Assembly (NCBI GenBank): GCA_028287305.1
Contig: JAQBPX010000015.1
Coordinates: forward strand, 1-64,000
From: Gemmatimonadota bacterium
GTDB lineage: Bacteria > Gemmatimonadota > Gemmatimonadetes > Gemmatimonadales > Gemmatimonadaceae
Direction of reading: 5' to 3'
Length of the DNA: 64,000 nucleotides
Of this stretch, positions 16,588-25,314 are shown in pieces. A model generated the notes under the pieces. It saw nothing but the letters and a program-made list of their open reading frames with translations. It searched no databases and was not told the DNA's origin. Made by a program: the position numbers and the translations under genes. Each line of letters starts with the position of its first letter. The first letter of the stretch is position 1.

Positions 16588-19023
16588 TCACTTTGTAGTC
16601 GCGGCCGCGTAGCTCGAGTACGCCGAGTAGTAGTAGTAGTATCCGCCGTACTCGTATTTCTCCAATTTCGCATCGGGGTCATTCAGCACGGACCCGATAA
16701 CGGGTGCCCCCACTGCTCGCAGCTGCCGCATCGCGTCCTGAACAGCGCGGCGGTCGGACGCGCCCGCGCGAACTACAACCAGCGCCGCCTCACAGAGCGT
16801 GGCGACGATTGCCGCGTCCGCTGCGACGAGCACGGGAGGAGAGTCGACGATTACCAGGTCGTAGCCATCCCGAAGATCACTGAGGAGCCCGCGCATACGT
16901 CCACTACCAAGCAACTCCGATGGATTCGGCGGCAGCGTGCCGGACGGCAGCAGTGACAATCCATCAATTCCAGTGGAGCGAACGCAATCTGCGACCTGCT
17001 CGAAGCCGAGCAGCGCTTGTGTCAGCCCGGGCTCCTTCGCCACATCGAACACATCATGAAGCCTTGGCCGGCGGAGATCGCAGTCCACCAGCAACACGCG
17101 AATACCTTGTTGTGCGAACGCGATCGCCAGGTTGGTCGAAACCGTCGTCTTGCCCTCGGACGGTGAAGCGCTCGTGATCATGAGCGCCCGCAGGGGGTTG
17201 GATGCGTTCGAGAACATCAAATTCGTGCGGAGCGTGCGGAACGGCTCCGTGGCAACGTTGGACTGAACGCCCCTGGATTGCATAGCACTCGTCTCGACGC
17301 GCCCCTTATCGCCTCCACCGCCGATCAAGCGCCCAACGATCGCCAAGGTACCGCGGCTCGGTGCTCGCTCAGTGATACGCGGAATGGTGGCCATCACCGG
17401 CAACGTGAGAAGGCGTTCCAGTTCATCGCGCCGCCGAATGGTGGTATTGAGGTATTCGAGAAGAAATGAGAGCCCGGTCCCGAGCACCAGTCCGAGCAGT
17501 ACAGCGATGCCCAGCTTCATGCCGTGCCTGCGACTCAACTCTAGTGAGCGCGAAGCGAGATCGACAATCTCGACCTGGCCTGCTTCGACCGCCTCTGCGA
17601 TGCGCGCCTTCTGGTACTCCTCTCGGAGCTGGTCGGCCACCTTTCGGTTGATTTCCATCTGGCGAACGAGCCGCCCTTCCTCTGCTTCCGCAGTGGGTAG
17701 ACTCTGCATCCCTGCTTCTGTGCGCGATTTGAGTGCTGACAGGGCAGTCACACGCGCCTCGACAGCGTTGATGTGGCTCTTCACGGCGTCCAGTAGGCGA
17801 TCCTGCGTGACGCTCATCGCTGCGTTCAGGCGCATGAGGTCTGGATTCGTTGAAGCCGCACCGACTGACACCGCCGAGTCTCGACTTGTCTCCAGTCTGC
17901 TCAATTGCTGGTAGACGCCCTCGATCATCGGATTGGCTGCGATCTCTGGTGCCGCTATGAGATTGCGCACTGCATTGCTGCTTGGACGACCGGGATTGTG
18001 CGCGAGCGCATCCAAAAGAGCCTGGGCCATCTGGCGCTCAGCATCGAGCTCGTTGCGTCGAGTTTCCAGTGCCAGGAGGCCGGACTGCTCCTGCGTTGCG
18101 CGGGTAGCAGAGTTGAATGTCTGCTTGCGCGTTCGAAATTCGCTAAGCGCCCGCTCCGATATTTGCTGGATCGAGTCGGTTTGCTGCAGCTGTTCGAAAA
18201 CGAACTGTCGGCGACGCCGGGACTGCATCTGCGCGGCCTCAGTGTTGTACTGCTGAAAGCTCGTGACGACAGCGTTCACGACGTGCGAGGCGATAAACGG
18301 ATCGTTGGCTGAGTAGCTAACGTCGATGATGTCCGTTCCTTTTCTGGGTTTTCCGCGGATTCGGTTCAGCAAGGCATCCTCCGCCTGTGCAGCGTCTACT
18401 ATCTCGAGGAATGCGTGACGCACGCCCGGTGCGCTCTTCACCCGAAACCTCAGCCCGTTCATCGACAGCGCATCTCCGTAGGCGGCGCTGACGGAGGGTC
18501 GGCCGGCCGCGCTCATGACCACCCTTCCAGGCAAAAACTCAAGGCCAATGCTGTCGGGCAGTGCTCGTGTGTCGCCGCTATCAATCTGAAAGAGATCGGC
18601 GCGAACGCCGATGGGAATAACGCGTAACCCTAGCGGCGTGCCGCTCACGACCTTTTCCGCCACCGAGCGACTTTGTAGCACCTGCAACAAGGAGAGCGTC
18701 GGATCGGACGACTGTCCGGCCAATTTCTCCGCCATCGGCTGGTCGAGGCCTCCCGTGAGCGTGCGACGCGTATCCGCAATCCTGATCACGGCCGAAGCAT
18801 TGTAGAGAGGGAGATCGTCGCGAACTGCCGCGTACATCAGCCCCGCCGCGGCCATGGTGATCCCAAGAATCAGAATGAGATGACGTCGGATGACGCCGTA
18901 CAGTTCCTTGAGATCGATGGGCGCTACACCCGAACCAATTGGTCCGTGCGCGCCGGCGAAGCCGTCACCGGCGACTTCGAGTGGGACCGGGGAGTATCGG
19001 TGATCGGGTACGAGATTGGCCAT
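16588..19023 (-). CDS. wzc: Polysaccharide co-polymerase / tyrosine autokinase (Wzc-like)
   Basis: This is an inner-membrane PCP-2a protein controlling chain length and export, with a cytoplasmic BY-kinase, 811 residues. A Wzz-type N-terminal domain begins about residue 37, with TM1 near 47-66. A long periplasmic coiled-coil/GNVR region follows, and TM2 lies around 510-530. The kinase has Walker A SASPSEGKTTVSTN (about 618-631), Walker A' LLVDCDLRRPR (about 645) and Walker B LVIVDSPP (about 723). The C-terminus has nine tyrosines within about 16 residues (about 790-805), the autophosphorylation cluster. ATG 19023 abuts the stop of the upstream PGT-Wza gene, matching the usual wza-wzc pairing. 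Confidence 0.95.
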   Translation of the reverse strand: MANLVPDHRYSPVPLEVAGDGFAGAHGPIGSGVAPIDLKELYGVIRRHLILILGITMAAAGLMYAAVRDDLPLYNASAVIRIADTRRTLTGGLDQPMAEKLAGQSSDPTLSLLQVLQSRSVAEKVVSGTPLGLRVIPIGVRADLFQIDSGDTRALPDSIGLEFLPGRVVMSAAGRPSVSAAYGDALSMNGLRFRVKSAPGVRHAFLEIVDAAQAEDALLNRIRGKPRKGTDIIDVSYSANDPFIASHVVNAVVTSFQQYNTEAAQMQSRRRRQFVFEQLQQTDSIQQISERALSEFRTRKQTFNSATRATQEQSGLLALETRRNELDAERQMAQALLDALAHNPGRPSSNAVRNLIAAPEIAANPMIEGVYQQLSRLETSRDSAVSVGAASTNPDLMRLNAAMSVTQDRLLDAVKSHINAVEARVTALSALKSRTEAGMQSLPTAEAEEGRLVRQMEINRKVADQLREEYQKARIAEAVEAGQVEIVDLASRSLELSRRHGMKLGIAVLLGLVLGTGLSFLLEYLNTTIRRRDELERLLTLPVMATIPRITERAPSRGTLAIVGRLIGGGGDKGRVETSAMQSRGVQSNVATEPFRTLRTNLMFSNASNPLRALMITSASPSEGKTTVSTNLAIAFAQQGIRVLLVDCDLRRPRLHDVFDVAKEPGLTQALLGFEQVADCVRSTGIDGLSLLPSGTLPPNPSELLGSGRMRGLLSDLRDGYDLVIVDSPPVLVAADAAIVATLCEAALVVVRAGASDRRAVQDAMRQLRAVGAPVIGSVLNDPDAKLEKYEYGGYYYYYSAYSSYAAATTK

Positions 19024-20304
19024 CTAGCGGGTGAGAACTGAGTAGATCGAAACCAGGGCGGCGGTCACGCTGGCGAGAGGCAGAACAATCTCGGTCAGGC
19101 GATTGTGTTGGCGTCCAACTATGATGCGGTCGCCCGAGTGCACCGTTTCGGCGGTGCCATTTCGAGCGGGGTCTGTGCTAAGCAGGTCCACGGATAGCTC
19201 CCCAGTGTCGCGCAGGAGCTTGACGCTACGAAGTTGGCCTCGCTCGGTCGGACCTCCCGCCATGGCGACGGCTTGCGCTACCGTTGCCTCAGGCGGAAGG
19301 GAATACACATTGGGCGTGCGCACCTCACCCGCGACAATGACCCGGAAGAGTGGCTCCGCGATGAATTGCGGATCAGTCTCGTATCGCTTCAGGAATTCAC
19401 CAACGCGTATCGCGACATCGCGCGCAGGGATGCCCCGCACACTTACGGCTTGATACAAAGGATGTCGAAGGCTCCCGTCCGCGCCTACGGGCACGTCAGC
19501 GGAAAGCTCCGGCTTTCGCCACACGACGATGCGAACCACGTCCCCGGGCTGGAGCTCCGCGTCATTGACTCTCGGAGCGGCCTGTGCGTGCGCACCCTGC
19601 TGAAGGGCAGGGGCAAGGACCAGCAGGGCGATGACGAGCGCGCGTAGTGAGCGCATGGTGTTCTCGAAGGGAGGGGACGGCGGATCGTCGGATCCGTCAT
19701 GCGATAGCTCGTGCGACAGCATGCCAAGGGTCTGCAGGATCACCCGGCAATCCTTCCAGAGGGTGGCCCCGGCAGCGTACGCCAGGTTCCTGCGGATCTT
19801 GTCCGGCATGATCACCTCGACGTAGTGACGCTCGGGGTCCGCCGCGCGCGCGAGCTCACTGCTCTCGTCGCGGTAGCGAAGTGATGCCGGATCGGTGATG
19901 CCGGGCGTGAGGTCGAGCACGCGGCGCTGGGTCGCGTCGTACTGGTCGACGTAGCGAGCGACTTCCGGCCGCGGGCCCACGAAGCTCATCTCGCCCAGCA
20001 GCACGTTCAACAGCTGCGGCAGCTCGTCCAGCTTGGACTTCCGGAGCCAGTACCCCACGCTCGTCACTCGCGGGTCACGACCGATCGTGAGCTCCCCTCC
20101 ACGAGCGGAGGCGTCGACGACCATCGTGCGAAATTTCCACATGCGAAAGGGACGGCCGTAACGGCCGACACGTGCCTGCCCGAACAGGACCGGCCCGCCA
20201 TCCGCCATGCGGATCGCGAGGGCGCACAGCCCGAACAGCGGAAGGAGCACGAGCAGTCCGAACATGCTGAAGACGCAATCGAACGCGCGCTTGGTCCACG
20301 TCAT
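19024..20304 (-). CDS. Fusion of initiating phosphoglycosyltransferase (PglC/WcaJ-type) with polysaccharide exporter (Wza-type)
   Basis: One uninterrupted frame of 426 residues holds two proteins normally made separately. Residues 1-200 are a short bacterial sugar transferase with a re-entrant helix (8-32), RMWKFRTM, the catalytic [12 protein letters not shown] and [10 protein letters not shown]. This enzyme loads the first sugar-phosphate on undecaprenyl phosphate. Residues 217-240 look exactly like a signal peptide ([20 protein letters not shown], then GAHA-QA). Residues 241-426 are an outer-membrane exporter: the PES domain ([20 protein letters not shown]), an SLBB-like repeat ([21 protein letters not shown]) and a final hydrophobic helix. 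No lipobox cysteine is seen. An internal ATG at 19656 could start the exporter alone, but it has only a weak Shine-Dalgarno. Confidence 0.88.
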   Translation of the reverse strand: MTWTKRAFDCVFSMFGLLVLLPLFGLCALAIRMADGGPVLFGQARVGRYGRPFRMWKFRTMVVDASARGGELTIGRDPRVTSVGYWLRKSKLDELPQLLNVLLGEMSFVGPRPEVARYVDQYDATQRRVLDLTPGITDPASLRYRDESSELARAADPERHYVEVIMPDKIRRNLAYAAGATLWKDCRVILQTLGMLSHELSHDGSDDPPSPPFENTMRSLRALVIALLVLAPALQQGAHAQAAPRVNDAELQPGDVVRIVVWRKPELSADVPVGADGSLRHPLYQAVSVRGIPARDVAIRVGEFLKRYETDPQFIAEPLFRVIVAGEVRTPNVYSLPPEATVAQAVAMAGGPTERGQLRSVKLLRDTGELSVDLLSTDPARNGTAETVHSGDRIIVGRQHNRLTEIVLPLASVTAALVSIYSVLTR

Positions 20305-21482
20305 CGCCGATGCACGCGCAACAGGTACTGCACCGCGGCAATGACATCTTCCTGGTCCGTGTCCGACATGCGCGCATTGAGGGGAAGGCTCAACATCGCC
20401 TCGTACGCTCCATGCGCCATGGGCAGGTCCTGCGGAGCCATCTGGTAGCGATCCCGGTAGTAGGGATGCAGGTGCACCGGTATGAAGTGCACGGAGCTCC
20501 CGATGTTCAGTTCCGTGAGCTCCTCGATGAACTGGTTGCGCTCGATCGTGAGCAGGTCATGGCGCAGCCGGATGACGAAGAGGTGCCACGCGTGCTCGAC
20601 ATGCGCCCGCTCGACCGGAAGCACGAGCGCCTCCTCACCAGCGAATGCGTCGAGGTACCTCGCCACGAGCGCGCGCCGGCGCGCCTGCATGCCATCCAGG
20701 CGGCGAAGCTGCACGAGTCCCAGGGCCGCCTGGATGTCGGTGAGGTTGTACTTGAAGCCGGGAGCGGTGACCTCGTAGAACCAGCTCGCCCCACGATCGT
20801 ATCGGCGCCAGGCGTCCCGGTTCATCCCATGGAGGCTGATGACACGAGCACGATCGAGGAACTCGGGGTCGCCCGTGAGCATCCCGCCTTCCGCCGTCGT
20901 CAGGTTCTTGGTCGCGTAGAAGCTGAAGGCCGTGGGATTCGAGGAGCTGCCGATCGCGCGCCCGCGGTAGCTGGCGGGCAGGGCATGCGCAGCGTCCTCC
21001 ACGACATGGAGGGAATGCTGCGCGGCAAGCGCCTGGATGGGGTCGAGCTCCACGGGGTGTCCCGTGAAGTGAACGGGCAGGATGGCCCGGGTTCGCGGCG
21101 TAATGGCTCGCTCTACCTGTAGCGGGTCGATATTGAGCGTGTCCGGCTCGACATCCACCAGGACCGGTCGCGCTCCCACGTGCTCGATGACGTTGACCGA
21201 GGCCACGAACGTCATCGGCGTGGTTATCACCTCGTCGCCCGGGCCGATCCCGAGGGTCGCCAGCGCCACGTGCAGGCCAGCCGTGCACGAATTCAGTGCA
21301 AGTGCCGCCGGCGCTTGAAGATACGCTCCGAACTCCTGCTCAAACCTGCGCGCCTTCGGCCCGGTGGTAATCCAGTCGGATCGCAGGGTGTCTACGACTT
21401 CCGCGATTTCCTCCTCCGTGAGGGCCGGAGGGGAAAATGCGAGAAACGACTCTCGCTTGGGAGGCGCTGCAGGAATGGACAT
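20301..21482 (-). CDS. DegT/DnrJ/EryC1/StrS sugar aminotransferase
   Basis: This is a PLP-dependent nucleotide-sugar aminotransferase of 393 residues, the normal size. Conserved blocks are DWITTGPKARRFEQEF, LNSCTAGLHVALATLGIGPGD, a VVEDAAHAL acidic site, and the Schiff-base lysine in SFYATKNLTTAEGG. GFKYNLTDIQAALGL is the typical subunit-interface motif. It probably aminates the 4-keto group made by the CapD-like enzyme (13815-15800), giving a UDP-4-amino-4,6-dideoxy sugar. Its stop overlaps the ATG of the PGT-Wza fusion by four bases. A candidate promoter lies just upstream, so this gene may head a sub-operon with the export genes. Confidence 0.93.
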   Translation of the reverse strand: MSIPAAPPKRESFLAFSPPALTEEEIAEVVDTLRSDWITTGPKARRFEQEFGAYLQAPAALALNSCTAGLHVALATLGIGPGDEVITTPMTFVASVNVIEHVGARPVLVDVEPDTLNIDPLQVERAITPRTRAILPVHFTGHPVELDPIQALAAQHSLHVVEDAAHALPASYRGRAIGSSSNPTAFSFYATKNLTTAEGGMLTGDPEFLDRARVISLHGMNRDAWRRYDRGASWFYEVTAPGFKYNLTDIQAALGLVQLRRLDGMQARRRALVARYLDAFAGEEALVLPVERAHVEHAWHLFVIRLRHDLLTIERNQFIEELTELNIGSSVHFIPVHLHPYYRDRYQMAPQDLPMAHGAYEAMLSLPLNARMSDTDQEDVIAAVQYLLRVHRR

Positions 21483-21542
21483 TCGACCGCGGTCGCGGAA
21501 TGCAGGGAATCAAGGCGCCGCATCGAGCGCGCACGTCCCTTA

Positions 21543-21571
21543 ATAGTATCCAACGCCATGCGTGGCCGCAA
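21543..21571 (-). promoter_or_regulatory. Candidate sigma-70-type promoter for the aminotransferase/PGT-Wza/Wzc genes
   Basis: On the minus strand TTGCGG (21566-21571) and TACTAT (21543-21548) are separated by exactly 17 bases, in the 105-base gap between two genes of the long minus-strand run. The match is partial (3/6 and 4/6). Predicted transcription start is about 54 bases upstream of ATG 21482. The AT-rich patch stands out against the GC-rich surroundings. Confidence 0.4.
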
Positions 21572-21587
21572 TTTCCGTGACCGCGCG

Positions 21588-22829
21588 TCACTGCTGTTTC
21601 GGGGGTGAACGCCGGGCGATCTCAGCCGCAAAGGCACCCACCAGCGCCCTCCGATCGTAGAGCGATTCCGCACCCCTGCGACCTCCTGTCCCCAACTCGG
21701 CCCTCAGGGCTGGCTCGTCCCTCAACCGGGCGAGCGCCCCCGCCAGGGCGTCCACGTCGCCAGGGTCAACCGAGAGCCCTCCTCCGACCCGGTGGACCAT
21801 CTCCGCCGCTTCTCCATCGGAGACGGCCATGACCGCCCTCCCACTGGCGAAGGCCTCGTAGAGCTTGGATGGGGCGGCGTCGCGGAAGTTGCCTCGCAGC
21901 GGGACGAGGATCACGTCGGCCGCCGCGAGCAACGCCGGGATCTCGGCGTTCGGGCGTGGTGGCAGGAAACGAATGAATCGGGCGATGGCGGGCGGAACGG
22001 ATTCCATCAGCGACGCCTTCTGCGGCCCGTCGCCGATGAAGACCACGTCCAGCCCCGGGTCTCCACCGAGCCCCCGGCTGGCGAGGATCGACAGGGCCTG
22101 CACGACCTGGTCGAGGCCCTGCGCGAGTCCGTGCAGCCCTGCGTAGACCGCGACGCATCGCTCGCCGGGAGCCCCGAGCGCCGCCCTCGCTGCACCGGTG
22201 GCGCGCTCCGGCGAGAAGACGCTCGTGTCCACGCCATTGGAAAGATGATAGAGCGGCGTTCCGGGAAAGCGCTCGGCGATGGTCGCGACGATGCCGGCCG
22301 TCTGCCCCGTCACGAGCCACGCCGAGCGATAGCAGAGCTTCTCGAGCGCAGCGCTGAGGCGGAAGGCCAGGCCGGACCTGCTGATCAGGCCGAGCCGCGC
22401 GGCGGAATCGGGCCAGAGGTCCGAGACGTTGAAGATCAGGCGGGCGCCCTTGAGGCGCGCCAGCAGGATGCCCGTGATGCCGAGAAACAGCGGTGGGCTC
22501 TCCACCATCAGGTAATCGAACGAGCCTGTTCGCAGCCCCGCGAAGAAGGAACTGGCCACGAAGGAGAAGTAGTTCGCGAGCCGCCGCACCATCGACGCGC
22601 TCTGGGTCGGGTAGATGGCCGAGCGAACGACCGTCACGCCGTCCAGTCGCTCGCGCCGGAAGAGGCCCCCGTATCCGGGATGAATCTTCCCCGTGGGATA
22701 ATTCGGCATTGCCGTGAGCACCACGACCTCGTGCCCGGAGGCGGACAACAGTCGCGCGAGGCCGGAGAGCCGCGCCTGCGGCGCCCCGATCTCCGGCGGG
22801 TAGTACTGGGTGAGGATCGCGAGCCGCAT
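21588..22829 (-). CDS. Family 4 glycosyltransferase (WbuB-like)
   Basis: This is a GT-B fold retaining glycosyltransferase of 413 residues. It opens MRLAILTQYYPPEIGAPQAR, the hallmark of the WbuB/WcaI group, followed by TAMPNYPTG and VSDLWPDSA. The donor domain shows GDGPQKA and the AAPSKLYEAFASGRAV acidic motif (the E-x7-E-type region that binds the sugar nucleotide). WbuB itself is reported as an L-FucNAc transferase, but the donor here is not certain. Its ATG overlaps the stop of the PaaK-like gene (TGATG). Confidence 0.9.
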   Translation of the reverse strand: MRLAILTQYYPPEIGAPQARLSGLARLLSASGHEVVVLTAMPNYPTGKIHPGYGGLFRRERLDGVTVVRSAIYPTQSASMVRRLANYFSFVASSFFAGLRTGSFDYLMVESPPLFLGITGILLARLKGARLIFNVSDLWPDSAARLGLISRSGLAFRLSAALEKLCYRSAWLVTGQTAGIVATIAERFPGTPLYHLSNGVDTSVFSPERATGAARAALGAPGERCVAVYAGLHGLAQGLDQVVQALSILASRGLGGDPGLDVVFIGDGPQKASLMESVPPAIARFIRFLPPRPNAEIPALLAAADVILVPLRGNFRDAAPSKLYEAFASGRAVMAVSDGEAAEMVHRVGGGLSVDPGDVDALAGALARLRDEPALRAELGTGGRRGAESLYDRRALVGAFAAEIARRSPPKQQ

Positions 22830-24235
22830 CAGGATCCAGCCAGTGCGCGCTGTTCCGGCGTGAGCCGCGAGACCACGTAGCGGAGCTTCCCGTTGGCGGT
22901 GCGCGGAATGAGCTCCACCGGCTCGACCGACACCGCCACGTCGCCGACGCGGTCGCGAAACCGCGCGATGATGAGCGCGCGCGCCGAATCATCGAAGCCG
23001 GGGCGCGGCGTGACGAGGATGCGAAATTCGTCGAGCGATTCCTGGATGATCTGCGCCTCACTCACGGTGCCCACCGTCTGGAAGACTGCCTGCAGCTGCC
23101 CGATGCGACGCCCATCCCGGGTGAGGACCAGGTCGTCGCTGCGTCCCTCGATGCTTGAGAATTCCGGCATGGTACGGCCACAGGAACAGGGAACGCCGGC
23201 GGGGCGGCGCACCGCGCGGTCACCGACGCGATAGCGGATGAGGGGCATGTCCTGGTTCACGAGCCCAGTGCACACGAGGTCACCCACCTCCCCATCCATC
23301 ACGGCGTGGCCCTCCTCGATCAGCTCCACCACGCCGACCTCCGGCCAGATGTGCAGCCGCCCCGCCTCGCACTCGGTGGCCGTGGTGACGATCTCGGACA
23401 TCCCATACGTTTCGCGCAGCGGCGCGTTGAATGCAGCCTCGATCACCTCACGCTGGTGCGCATGGACCGGCTCCGCGTTGGTCACCAGCACATCGAGCCG
23501 GGGTGGGCGCAGCCCTTGTTCGCGAATGGCCTCCGCCAACGTGTAGATCGCCGACGAATATGCGAACAGGTAACGAATACGGTGCCGTTCCAGGGCGCCG
23601 AGGTACGCGGGAATGTTCCGCGCCGACAGGTGCCATGCGGACATGTACAGCTGGTTGAGCGCCGAATTCCACACCCAGAACGGCGGTCGTTGCCGGCTCA
23701 CGGGAGTGACCAACTGGCCGCCGATGATCGCCCAGTGATCGTGCCGGCTCACTCCATACCAGTTGCGGCATCGCGCCTCGAAGAGCGCATACCATTCGCG
23801 AACGGTCGCGCGACTCCACCAGAGCGTGGTCGACTTGCCCGTCGTGCCGCTCGTTCGCTCGACGAACATGCGTCGGGGGTCGCAGTCGTCGGCGAGAAAG
23901 CGCTCGGGCGTGGCGCGGAGCACGTCCTTCTCGAGGATGGGCCAGTTCTCCAGGTACGACCACGACGCGCGATCACCACGCCGGCGTCGCTCGGCCCAGT
24001 GTTCGCGATACCAGGGCACGCGCGTCGCTGCCCGATCGAGCAGCATGGGCAGCTGCGTCGCGTACCAGTCACTCCACTCCGATTCGCTCCACCGCTCTCG
24101 CTCGCGCGCCTCCGCAACCAGGCGGTCGGTCTCCGGACCGTAGCGCCAGCGCCGCAGCTGGTATCCGCGGAGTGTTGCCGCGATACCCTGCATCGAGGCC
24201 GGAAGCCGGCGATACACCTCGAGGGCGAGGCTCAC
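22829..24235 (-). CDS. PaaK/CapK-like AMP-forming ligase
   Basis: This is a member of the phenylacetate-CoA ligase-like adenylate-forming family, 468 residues from GTG 24235 (GTGA overlap with the upstream GT4 gene). Key blocks are the AMP-binding VERTSGTTGKSTTLWWS, the ETYGMSEIVTT motif, an IRYRVGDRA segment, and a CSCGRTMPEFSSIEGRSDD block. CapK homologues are frequent in capsule and exopolysaccharide loci. They are thought to activate a carboxylate, perhaps for acylating or amidating the glycan, but the substrate is unknown. Its place between two GT4 genes ties it to this glycan. Confidence 0.87.
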   Translation of the reverse strand: MSLALEVYRRLPASMQGIAATLRGYQLRRWRYGPETDRLVAEARERERWSESEWSDWYATQLPMLLDRAATRVPWYREHWAERRRRGDRASWSYLENWPILEKDVLRATPERFLADDCDPRRMFVERTSGTTGKSTTLWWSRATVREWYALFEARCRNWYGVSRHDHWAIIGGQLVTPVSRQRPPFWVWNSALNQLYMSAWHLSARNIPAYLGALERHRIRYLFAYSSAIYTLAEAIREQGLRPPRLDVLVTNAEPVHAHQREVIEAAFNAPLRETYGMSEIVTTATECEAGRLHIWPEVGVVELIEEGHAVMDGEVGDLVCTGLVNQDMPLIRYRVGDRAVRRPAGVPCSCGRTMPEFSSIEGRSDDLVLTRDGRRIGQLQAVFQTVGTVSEAQIIQESLDEFRILVTPRPGFDDSARALIIARFRDRVGDVAVSVEPVELIPRTANGKLRYVVSRLTPEQRALAGS

Positions 24236-25314
24236 CTGACCGCGTGCCCCTCGATGAGGGACCCGAGCACGCGTTCCCACTCGGGAAGCACCACGGCCCA
24301 GTCGTGCAACGCTGCGGTCGCCCGCCCGCCGCTGGAAATCCGGAGGGCAAGCTCGCGATCCTCCAGGAGCTCGGTGATCGCGCGCGCTCCAGAGACCTCG
24401 TCATCCGAGGGAAAGAAGCGCGCGTCGCGACCGTCGCCGAACAGGTACGGGATGCCGCCGACCGAGGTCGTCACGACGCACAGTCCGCTCGCCATTCCCT
24501 CGAGCAGGCTCACGGGAGTGTTGTCGACCGTGGTCGTGTTGAGGAGGATGTCTGCATCCTGCAGCGCGCCGGGCACGTCGGACTTGGGAAGTCCGTTCAC
24601 GAACGAGATGCTGCCCAGCACCCCGAGCTCCGCGGCCACTGCCTCCGTCGCCTGGCGGGAGCCATCTCCCTTGTCGGGACCGATCATCGTCAGGTGCGCG
24701 TGAGGAAAGCGATCGAGCAATCGTGCGAGGATCCTCGGGGCAAGCGACGGATTGTACAGTTCGTGGAACGCGCGCAGCCACACGATGCGAGGCTCGAGGT
24801 GGCTCCGCAAACGAAACGCGTAACTGCCGAGTTCCAGCGCGTTGCGCACGAGTGTGAGCGGCGCCCCGTACTCCTTCATCGTCTCGGCAAGATAGGGCGA
24901 GGGGACCGTGATCGCCCGGGCGGAGCGGAGCAACGCGCCGACGCGGCGTGGATGGCGACGGGCGTAGGCGGGGAGACCCCCGCCACGCAGGATGAGGACG
25001 TACGGCACACGGCTCACGCGCAGGACCGCGCAGGCCGCCTCGGCGAGCAGGAAGCCGGGACCGCTGAAGACGTCGACGATGGCGAGGTCGACGGCGCCCC
25101 GTGCCCGCCACGCAGTGGTGGCGATGTCGAGCAACCGCGGCAGCCGCGCCGGCTCGTGTGACGCACGCCTGACGATCCAGCCCCGCGCCTCGAGGCGATC
25201 GGTGATGTCCTCGATCGCACTGCGATACCGACCGGCCGTCGAGAGAAAGTTGCCGATGGCCAGGAGCCGAAAGGGACGCGCAGGCGGTCGTGGCGGAGAC
25301 TTCGCTATGCCCAC
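24232..25314 (-). CDS. Family 4 glycosyltransferase
   Basis: This is a GT-B enzyme of 360 residues. The start is GTG 25314, ten bases inside the asparagine synthase gene's 3' end. A longer frame upstream is antiphase to that gene and rejected. Domains run from FRLLAIGNFLSTAGRYRSA (acceptor half), through RGGGLPAYARRHP and LVRNALELGSYAF, to TMIGPDKGDG and DNTPVSLLEGMASGLCVV in the donor half. Its stop forms GTGA with the next gene. Sugar specificity is unknown. Confidence 0.88.
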   Translation of the reverse strand: MGIAKSPPRPPARPFRLLAIGNFLSTAGRYRSAIEDITDRLEARGWIVRRASHEPARLPRLLDIATTAWRARGAVDLAIVDVFSGPGFLLAEAACAVLRVSRVPYVLILRGGGLPAYARRHPRRVGALLRSARAITVPSPYLAETMKEYGAPLTLVRNALELGSYAFRLRSHLEPRIVWLRAFHELYNPSLAPRILARLLDRFPHAHLTMIGPDKGDGSRQATEAVAAELGVLGSISFVNGLPKSDVPGALQDADILLNTTTVDNTPVSLLEGMASGLCVVTTSVGGIPYLFGDGRDARFFPSDDEVSGARAITELLEDRELALRISSGGRATAALHDWAVVLPEWERVLGSLIEGHAVR

